The notes under the pieces were generated by a model. The model saw nothing but the letters and a program-made list of their open reading frames with translations. It ran no database searches and had not been told where the DNA came from. Below, piece by piece: positions 7,801-13,697 of a DNA stretch of 13,697 bases (its first letter is position 1; each line of letters opens with the position of its first letter). Both the position numbers and the translations under genes were made by a program. This stretch comes from Polyrhizophydium stewartii (taxonomy: Eukaryota > Chytridiomycota > Chytridiomycetes > Rhizophydiales). The stretch spans positions 1 to 13,697 of the forward strand of contig JADGIZ010000436.1 in the NCBI GenBank assembly GCA_027604665.1, given 5' to 3'.

Positions 7801-10566
7801 CGCAACAAGCTGGCCGAAGAGCTCTCTCAGGTCGGCAAGGCCAAGGCGCTGCTTGAGATGGAGCGTACCGATGTGCGCAACAAGCTGGCTGCCGAGACGG
7901 CGTCACATGCAGAGACCCGGCAGGCGCTGGATCGCGCGCAACAGCAGCTAGGCGAGCAGACGCAGCGGCTTGCGATCGTCGATGAGGCTCGCAAGAAGCT
8001 CGAGGCGCAGATAGCCGAGCTGCAGTCCAACAACGCATTGCTTGCCGAGAAGCTGGCCGGCCAGGACGAGCGCGTCGCAGAACTCGAGAGCGAGGCCGTG
8101 GAGCTCCGCTCGGCCAAGCAAACGCTCGTCGTCGAGCTCTCGGACATGACTGTCAAGTACGAGCAAGAGGCGGGCAGCGCCGCGGCTCTGCGCGATCAGG
8201 TGGCCGAGCTGCAGGAGACGTGCGCCACAGAACTCAAGTCGCGCGTCGCGTCCGAGTGGCAGCACGCAGCGGTGCAGCAGATCAACTCGCAGCTGCATCA
8301 TGACATCGAGCGTCTCCGCGCGCGTGTCGACACCATCACGCGCGAGCACGAGAATAGTATCACAGAGCACCACGCCGCCATCAGCGATCTCAAAGCCGCG
8401 TCGCAGGTCCAGGAGGAGCGTCTGGCGGCCGAGAAGGAGCAGCGGTACCAGCTCGAGGACGCCAAGGCCTCGCTCGAGCGCTGGCTCAAGGAGCTCGAGG
8501 AGGATCTGAGCCGAGAAGGCGAGGCACGCGAGCGGCTCGAGAAGGCGCTCGACGCCGCCAACAGACGCGCGCGCGAGCTTGGTGCTGAGCTCGAGACGGA
8601 GCTAGTACGCGAGCAGCAACTGCACGAGCGCGTCAACGATCTCGAGCATCTTGCTGAGGCGCTCAAGTTCAAGCTCGAGGCGGCCGAGGAGCGCGAGCGC
8701 GAGCGTGAGCGTGAAATCCAGCTGGCCCAGCAGACCAACGACGCAAAGCAGCGCATCGACGAGCGGTCGCACCAGCGCTTCAAGCTGCGCGGGTTGTTCT
8801 TCAAGAATTCGCGCGAGCCCGACAGTGGCCCGTTGCAAGTGCCGGAGCGCCACACGCAGCGGCTGCAGGACTCGGACGACGACATTCGCAACAGCAAGGA
8901 GGCGGAGCACCGCCGCAAGCAGAGCAGCCAGAGCATGGATTCGCTTGCATCCTCACTGCGACTGGTCTCGCCGATCGGGCCAAAGAACCCCGAAACGGCG
9001 TCGATCGACTTCTGGAACCCAAACGAGCAGCTCCAGGGCTGGCTCAAGGTGCCCAAGGGCGGCAAGGTCAAGAAGGGCTGGAAGCTGCAGTATGCTGTTG
9101 TGCGGGACTTCAAGATCGTCATATTCGAGCGCGACCAGGACGTCGACACGATGCCCGGCGTGACCATGATCGACATCACCGCCGACATCTTCCTCGCCAA
9201 GGCCGTGTCGCAGAACGAGGTCATCCATGCAAACGGCAAGGACATTGATCTGATCTTCAAAGTCCAGACATGGAGTGCCAGCGGATCGACAGATGAAATC
9301 GTGAGTTTGGGCATCCAGCACCAACCACTGCCCATGACACTCATGGCTGACCTGGGCCTTCAATGGGTCGCTCATGCTTCAGGAAACACTCGAGATTCAG
9401 CAGCGTATCCAGAAGCTGCAGACTGACGTCAAGCTCGAAGAGAACATGCAACAGGCTGCCGAAAAGATCCTGGGCGTCACCAGCGATGCCCAGAAAGTCC
9501 TAGTCATCAGCCAGATCGACTCGTCAAACAGGCGGCTGCGCGCGCTCAAGAACGAGCTCGACAAGCTGCTGCCCCTCGTCAACAAGTCGCTCGGATCTGC
9601 CAACGCCAGCATGTCTTCCTCCAAGGATTCGATGGAGAATGCGTCGCAGGCAGAGTCGCTTGGAAGCAAGGCGGCCGACGAGTACCTGTCGCTACGCAAG
9701 GAGCTTGAAGCGCAGCTCGAGGACGAGAACAAAAAGCGCGAGGCGCTGAGCAAGCTCACACACTCGGACGCGCGGAAAAAGCAAAAGGAGCCCAAGGACG
9801 TTGACGTGGAGCTGCTCACATCGGACCGCATTATTGCAAAGATCAAGGGTGCGGCTTGGCCCGCTGGCTCGTGCATCTCGAGGATGTGGTTGCTGACCAT
9901 CAGAGTGCAGAGGGTCTCGAGATACTTAATTCGGGCGACCGCGAGAAGATGGATGCGCTTGTGCAGAAGATGCGCAAGACGCAAAAGACGGCGGATCAGA
10001 TGGGACACTTTTTCACAACCAGGCAGTTCTACAAGCCGACCGACTGCTCCGTGTGCCACGAGGCGCTGTGGGACACCAAGAACCAGGGACTCGAGTGCAC
10101 TGGTAAAGCCCGCCGACGAGATGGGCAGGCAGAGGATTTTACCAACTGACTGCTTGCCCTCCCGCCCGTGCAGCGTGCCGGATGATCTGCCACAAGTCTT
10201 GCAAGCCGCAGGTCGACGTTGCGTGCCAGGATATCATCAAGCTGCAAAAAGTCGCGCCAACCGTGAGTTCTTGCCCAGTGATATTCTTAGAGCCGGAGCG
10301 CATGGGGTGATTCTCACTCTGCGGCGGCGATTGTGCAGTACTTTCTGGCCAAGGACCCGCAGGACCGCGCGCGGTGGCTCGTGGGCCTCGGCCACATGCG
10401 CAAAGAATACGAGCGCACGCGCCGCGGCATCGAAGGCGTCGCGGCATCTCCGGACAAGCGCATGTCAAGCTTCATCGAAACGCCTGGCTCCAAGCGGCTG
10501 TCGGGAATCATCTCGGGGCATAGTGGTGCATCATCTCGGCGGGCAACAATCACGGGCCGCAACTAA
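4812..10566 (+). CDS. ROCK/MRCK-type Rho-kinase-like Ser/Thr kinase with coiled coil, PH, HR1-like and C1 segments
   Basis: Best model has twelve exons: 4812-5004, 5302-5477, 5558-5805, 5883-6007, 6082-6248, 6308-6369, 6456-6556, 6629-9300, 9383-9848, 9911-10102, 10174-10262 and 10339-10566 (1572 aa). Residues 1-78 resemble the N-terminal dimerisation cap of ROCK/MRCK kinases. The AGC kinase domain (about 82-348) shows loop ATGAVGRV, Lys111, HRDVKPEN (205-212), DFG (225-227) and GTPDYISPE. The C-tail has hydrophobic motif [10 protein letters not shown] (400-409), near-diagnostic of the ROCK/MRCK/DMPK group. A coiled coil spans about 450-1070. PH strands ([20 protein letters not shown] onward) lie at 1161-1239. 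An HR1/REM-1-like Rho-binding segment follows at 1249-1315. C1 lies at 1436-1485 with the full H-x12-C-x2-C-x13-C-x2-C-x4-H-x2-C-x7-C spacing. A PH-like helix, [12 protein letters not shown], follows it. There is no CNH or CRIB domain, so it is closer to ROCK than MRCK. A role downstream of Rho GTPases at cortex or membrane is inferred from the family. Confidence 0.92.
5005..5301 (+). other. Long first intron of the Rho-kinase-like gene
   Basis: GTGCGG at 5005 to ccAG at 5301, 297 bp, against 59-94 bp for every other intron in the window. Joining exon 1 to 5302 gives [17 protein letters not shown], with spacing to the kinase domain as in ROCK/MRCK proteins. If retained, the frame continues to a stop at 5202-5204, giving a 130-residue protein without the kinase. 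CTGAC lies at about 5198, far from the acceptor. Confidence 0.7.
6008..6081 (+). other. GC-AG intron in the kinase activation segment
   Basis: The donor is ccag|gcaagt and the acceptor gcgcag|att, 74 bp, with branch-like GGCTAAC near 6050. Only this junction rebuilds GTPDYISPE. The nearest GT, four bases downstream, would shift the frame. AG|GCAAGT is the classical GC-AG donor. Confidence 0.88.
9383..9583 (+). other. HR1/REM-1-like Rho-binding segment of the kinase
   Basis: This is the start of exon 9, residues about 1249-1315. Two predicted helices form an antiparallel pair: [20 protein letters not shown], then a loop, then [20 protein letters not shown]. The pattern resembles HR1 repeats of PKN and fungal Pkc1. 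It lies between the amino-terminal PH strands and the C1 domain. The call rests on pattern recognition; a profile search would settle it. Confidence 0.6.
10006..10226 (+). other. C1 zinc-binding domain of the kinase, interrupted by an intron
   Basis: Residues 1436-1485 across exons 10 and 11, with intron 10103-10173 (donor GTAAAG). The eight zinc ligands are complete in C1 spacing only after splicing: H(FF...)C-SV-C ... [12 protein letters not shown] ... C. As in ROCK proteins, this may be an atypical C1 that binds lipid or membrane rather than diacylglycerol; that part is inference. Confidence 0.9.
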
Positions 10567-10682
10567 ACCACAGATCTTTGTTTTGTTTTTTGCGATCTGC
10601 CGTTGTTTTGCTGTGCGATGATGCTCGCCTTGAAGTGCATGCGGCTGTGAGAAGAAGCAGCTGCACGAATGTAGCACGACGA
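10567..10682. terminator. Convergent 3' region between the kinase gene and the unknown gene
   Basis: A 116-bp spacer between two convergent stops (kinase stop 10564-10566; opposing stop 10683-10685). It opens with a T-rich stretch (about 10577-10591, tttgttttgttttttg) and is clearly lower in GC than its surroundings, as expected for 3' ends. No AATAAA is seen on either strand. The two transcripts probably overlap in their 3' UTRs. Confidence 0.5.
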
Positions 10683-11703
10683 TCACCATTCCGGCTTCCG
10701 TCCCCGTGAGATAACATCGCGGTAGGCAGCGTCGATCTCGATTCGCAGCCGGCGGCGGTATGGGTTCTCCTGCAGTGCGCCAGGCGGATGCGGAATGGCG
10801 ATGAACGGAACAAGTCGCCGCAGGAACGGCTTGCAGTCAGCGTCATCATCTGCTGGCTGGCTACCGCTGCTGTCACGCTTGTCCGTGCCAGAGTGCGTAG
10901 AGCCTCCCCTGGACTGCCGCAAGAGTTTGCCGCTTTGTGTGCGATCGCTGCCGTCATGCTCCATCTGCCGCTTCGTTTTCGAGCTCGAGAAAGAGTACTT
11001 CCATGGAGGCTTTGCCACGGGGATCTGTGACGATGATTGCGCATTCGATCTGAGCGAGCTCTGTACATCGGCATCGTCAGAGGCTGTGATGCCAAGACGG
11101 CCGAAATATGGTCGCTGCGCACCTGGATGGGCCGGTAGAGGACGGGCTTCAGTTCGAGCGGGGTTTGCTGCATCTTGACATGCAGTATAAGCCGCTTGAT
11201 GTTGCTGAGCTTAGACTGCAGGCGGCGCTGGTGGATCTTTTCGGCGATGTCATCTGTACGGCCGCGTCAGGCCAACGGGAAATAACAGAATGCGATGGAC
11301 GGCAGAGCGTCGGCTCACTTTGCTCGGCGACGCCGTGGTCCGGATGGCGCATGGCGCACTTGGACACGGGCCGAGAGATGCGCTCAAAGACAGAGTCTCG
11401 CGCCGATCGCGGCGATTCGCTGTCGCTGACGTACTCGACCGCGCCAGAGCTGATGCCGATGCCTTGCGAGGATGCGGGCGTGTGGCAGCGAGGCAGCGCG
11501 CCGGGCGGGTGCGGCACAGCCAACTCCGCGCGGTACAGATCGTCCTGATCGACATGCCGCACCACAAACTCGGGCGGCCACTGCGTCTGCCTGCTGTGGT
11601 GCGAGCTGCCCGAGCGCCTGTGCGAGCTCGCGTGCGACGATGACGGCGCAGACGCAGGCCTCTCGCTGCGCGGCATGTACTTTGTCGCGTCGAATGGCAG
11701 CAT
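10683..11703 (-). CDS. Unrecognised 297-aa protein, three exons
   Basis: Exons on the - strand are 11703-11319, 11253-11123 and 11060-10683. Introns are 65 and 62 bp (donors GTGAGC and GTGCGC, branch CTGAC, acceptor TACAG), matching the style of the rest of the window, and the spliced frame is open throughout (894 bp). Exon 1 encodes a Ser/His/Arg-rich start, then QWPPEFVVRHVDQDDLYRAE and VPHPPGALPRC. Exon 2 encodes a basic helix-prone stretch (DIAEKIHQRRLQSKLSNIKR) and a proline-containing end. Exon 3 is Ser/Gly/Asp-rich and ends with VPFIAIPHPPGALQENPYRR and a charged tail. The motif I/V-PHPPGAL occurs twice, at about residues 65 and 260. I recognise no family; no signal peptide or membrane segment is seen. 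An out-of-frame ATG at 11741-11739 lies upstream. The gene is real on splice and frame evidence, but its role is unknown. Confidence 0.72.
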
Positions 11704-11755
11704 CGCGGAAAGGCCGGCAGCGCAGCAGCAGCACCTTTCATTGGCCGGAAGCTGC
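11704..11755 (-). promoter_or_regulatory. 52-bp spacer between tandem - strand genes
   Basis: Lies between the AAA ATPase stop (11758-11756) and the ATG at 11703. It is too short for an ordinary separate promoter plus 3' end, so the promoter of the downstream gene probably lies inside the ATPase coding region, or the two are co-transcribed. It contains an upstream ATG at 11741-11739 in another frame. Confidence 0.45.
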
Positions 11756-13697
11756 TCAAAAGTTCTGGGCGTTCTTCATCTCGACGCGGGCGGCAGCCGT
11801 GATGGATATGCTCTGGTCGAGCCACTCCTGCATCAGCGGCGTGCCGGCGTCCCTGGCGAGAGCAAGCGCAAGGCGCACGGCGTTCTTGATCTGCCGGCCG
11901 TTCATCTCGTGGGCGGCGAGCTTGGCAAAGTCGACGTCGCCAATGGCGATGCCGACCTTTCCGACGAGGTTTCGCCACACCTGCTCGCGGGCAGGCGGAT
12001 CAAGGTGGGTGTATCGCAGGGCGACGGTCACGCGCGATTCAAAGGCGGGGTCAAACTCGCGGATGCGGTTCGTGGTCAGGAACAGGATGCCGCGGTGGTA
12101 CTCGAGCAGGCGCAGCATGACGCAGACCATGGCGTTGCGGACAACATCCGCCGACGAGCGCGTTTCCAGAAAGACGTCGGCTTCGTCGATCAGCGTCAGG
12201 GCGTTCCACTCGGCGCACAGGTCGAGGACGTCGCTCAGGCGGCGCTCCATTTCGTCGGGTGTGGTGCCGAGCTCGCCCATTGTCACATAGTACAGCGGGC
12301 GCTGCAGCTGTTCGGCAATGGCCTCGGCGGTCAGCGTTTTACCGACGCCCGGCGGGCCGTGCAGCAGGAAGATGCTGCCGCCGCTCTTGCCGGCAATGAT
12401 GTCGTCAAACTGCTCTGCACCGAACGTGACGAGCGCGCGGATCAGGCGTTTGTTGGCGCTGGGTAGCACCAGCTGATCAAAAGCGTCTTTGTTGAACTCG
12501 ATTGGGCCGAGGCCGTCGACCAGCACGTGGCCCCATGCCTTGACCGAGAAGCTGAAGCCGACGAGTGCGGGCCAGGCGAACTTGACGAGGGGCTGCGTGA
12601 GCATCGGCAGCACAAAGAGCGACTCCGGCGTGGCGCCTGAGCTGCGCTGGCGCTGGTCGTTGGCCCAGCGGCGGTAGCGGCCGGCCATCTGGATCATTGC
12701 GTTTGTGGGCTCGTCGAGGCCCTGCGATGCGTGGTGGCCGAGCTGGATGCCGCGCGCCGTGTCGACCATGATGCGACCCGACGCGTTGGTGCGGGCAGAT
12801 CCAAGCAGCGCGCCGCCGCCGCCGGCCTTGGAAGCGCTGGTGCTGTGCGGGAAGAAGCTCCCAGCCGAGTGGCGCAGGAACGAGGCGCCCGCGGCACCGT
12901 ACTTGGCATACGCCTCGCCGCGGCGCTCAAAGTAGGCGGCGTCGGCGGCCGAGAGTGGAGCATAGGACATCTCGGAGATGGGCCGTGCACGCACGCCGAG
13001 CCAGCCGCTCATGACCTCCTCGAAGCGCACGACGGCAAAGTGCTCGCCCATGCTGGCGACGAACTCGAGCACGACGTGGAAGACCTTCTCGAAGCCCATG
13101 AGCGTGCGCTTGACATCAAAGTACGACTCGGCCACGCGGAAGCTGGCCAGGGTGCCGCCGAGCGAAGTCACGCCGCACACGGCCTCACCGGGGCGGTACA
13201 GCTCCGCGAGCGCCTCAAAGACGACCTTGCCGCTGGCAATGAGCTCGCGGGCGGCGGCCAGCTCCTCGGCGTACAGGCTCTCGCCCAAGGCCAGCAGCTC
13301 GTCGAGGCCCGGCACGAACAGGCGCGTTGCGGGGTTGTCTGTCTGGAATCCAAAGGCGCTGAGCTGGTCGAGGGTGCGACGACGCACGTACATGCCGTGC
13401 CAGTGGCGATCGGTGCCGTCGGACGCCGCGCCGCCGCTGCTGTCGATGCCGGCGTTGTACTCGGCCAGCAGCAGCTTCAGCGCACGCAGGCGGCCCAGGA
13501 TGTTGAACAGCGAGTCTCGAGGCATAGCACGCTGCTGTCCAACACCTAGGAACTGCCTGACCACGACCCGCAGCGACAGGCAGCCCTTCTCGAGCTGCCC
13601 GGCGTCGAGCAGGGCGATGCTCTCGGCCCCGGGCTCGCCCTCGACCACAAAGAAGGCGTCCGCGGGGCCGGGGATCTTGGCGGCCTTGGACGAGGGC
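11756..13697 (-). CDS. AAA+ ATPase with DUF7025-like N-terminal region (5' end outside window)
   Basis: One open frame on the - strand from the window edge to the TGA at 11758-11756. It gives 646 residues with no in-frame ATG that is clearly the start; coding sequence continues upstream of 13697, so the gene is partial at its 5' end only. The N-terminal half has features of the DUF7025 region that precedes this type of AAA domain in many fungal proteins, including ARPISEMSYAPLSAADAAYF and GRIMVDTARG. The AAA core, numbered within the window, has WGHVLVDGLGPIEFNKDAFD, Walker A GPPGVGKT (447-454; bases 12358-12335), Walker B LTLIDEAD (500-507), sensor 1 LFLTTNR (538-544), an ESR arginine finger (R555) and sensor-2 region MNGRQIKNAV. 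All catalytic residues are present, so it should hydrolyse ATP. Substrate and location are unknown for the family. No introns are needed, unlike the other genes. Confidence 0.92.
   Translation of the reverse strand, partial: PSSKAAKIPGPADAFFVVEGEPGAESIALLDAGQLEKGCLSLRVVVRQFLGVGQQRAMPRDSLFNILGRLRALKLLLAEYNAGIDSSGGAASDGTDRHWHGMYVRRRTLDQLSAFGFQTDNPATRLFVPGLDELLALGESLYAEELAAARELIASGKVVFEALAELYRPGEAVCGVTSLGGTLASFRVAESYFDVKRTLMGFEKVFHVVLEFVASMGEHFAVVRFEEVMSGWLGVRARPISEMSYAPLSAADAAYFERRGEAYAKYGAAGASFLRHSAGSFFPHSTSASKAGGGGALLGSARTNASGRIMVDTARGIQLGHHASQGLDEPTNAMIQMAGRYRRWANDQRQRSSGATPESLFVLPMLTQPLVKFAWPALVGFSFSVKAWGHVLVDGLGPIEFNKDAFDQLVLPSANKRLIRALVTFGAEQFDDIIAGKSGGSIFLLHGPPGVGKTLTAEAIAEQLQRPLYYVTMGELGTTPDEMERRLSDVLDLCAEWNALTLIDEADVFLETRSSADVVRNAMVCVMLRLLEYHRGILFLTTNRIREFDPAFESRVTVALRYTHLDPPAREQVWRNLVGKVGIAIGDVDFAKLAAHEMNGRQIKNAVRLALALARDAGTPLMQEWLDQSISITAAARVEMKNAQNF

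Noticed and set aside
8298..9344. 348-codon open frame on the - strand opposite the kinase coiled coil and PH
   Set aside because: Ser/Arg-rich shadow caused by GAG/CTC-rich coiled-coil codons; the + strand frame has clear domain content.
9849..10621. Continuation of the exon 9 frame of the kinase to a stop at 10621
   Set aside because: After 9848 it becomes Arg-rich and loses the C1 zinc ligands, which appear only in the spliced frames.
10830..10870. Possible third intron in the unknown gene (GCTGAC close before tgcaag on the - strand)
   Set aside because: It would be 35-47 bp with only a few bases between branch site and acceptor, shorter than any other intron here, and the frame is open without it.
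12731..13549. 272-codon open frame on the + strand opposite the AAA ATPase
   Set aside because: Low-complexity antisense shadow of a high-GC3 gene; the - strand frame has Walker A, Walker B and sensor motifs nearby.
1..13697. Search by eye for tRNA or rRNA genes, CRISPR arrays, transposons and long inverted repeats
   Set aside because: None seen; the only repeats are short coding CAG/CAA and AQ runs and the 21-bp tandem at 3386-3427.

Overview
The window is GC-rich eukaryotic nuclear DNA and most likely fungal. Its coding regions are cut by many short introns, almost all 59-94 bp, that begin GTG and carry a CTGAC-type branch site shortly before a YAG acceptor. The gene set (an ataxin-2/Pbp1 homologue, a nuclear-encoded mitochondrial ribosomal protein, a Rho-kinase-like protein, and an AAA ATPase of a type common in fungi) fits a fungus. 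A Rho-kinase-like protein with PH and C1 domains is not found in the well-known ascomycete yeasts, so an early-diverging fungus or another non-ascomycete lineage seems likelier. The species cannot be fixed from sequence alone.

Layout. Three genes lie head to tail on the + strand. (1) At 82-3550, eight exons encode an ataxin-2/Pbp1-like RNA-binding protein of 992 aa with Sm, LsmAD, polyglutamine tracts, a PAM2 motif and a methionine/proline-rich tail. (2) At 3638-4648, three exons (best model) encode mitochondrial ribosomal protein uL10m. (3) At 4812-10566, twelve exons encode a ROCK/MRCK-type kinase of 1572 aa with kinase domain, long coiled coil, PH amino half, HR1-like segment, C1 and PH-like carboxy helix. 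Two genes lie on the - strand. (4) At 11703-10683, three exons encode an unrecognised 297-aa protein. (5) At 13697-11756 lies an AAA+ ATPase whose 5' end is outside the window. Genes 3 and 4 converge with 116 bp between their stops. Genes 5 and 4 are in tandem with only 52 bp between stop and start.

All exon models were built by hand from splice signals, reading-frame continuity and conserved motifs; no alignment or transcript data were used. The genes do not form an obvious pathway: two concern RNA and translation, one Rho signalling, and two are of unknown role. The most notable points are the kinase's domain order, a GC-AG intron in its activation segment, an ambiguous intron that could encode a second PH-like helix, the methionine-rich tail of the ataxin-2 homologue, and the spliced unknown gene 4. 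The many other long open frames on both strands are by-products of high GC at third codon positions.
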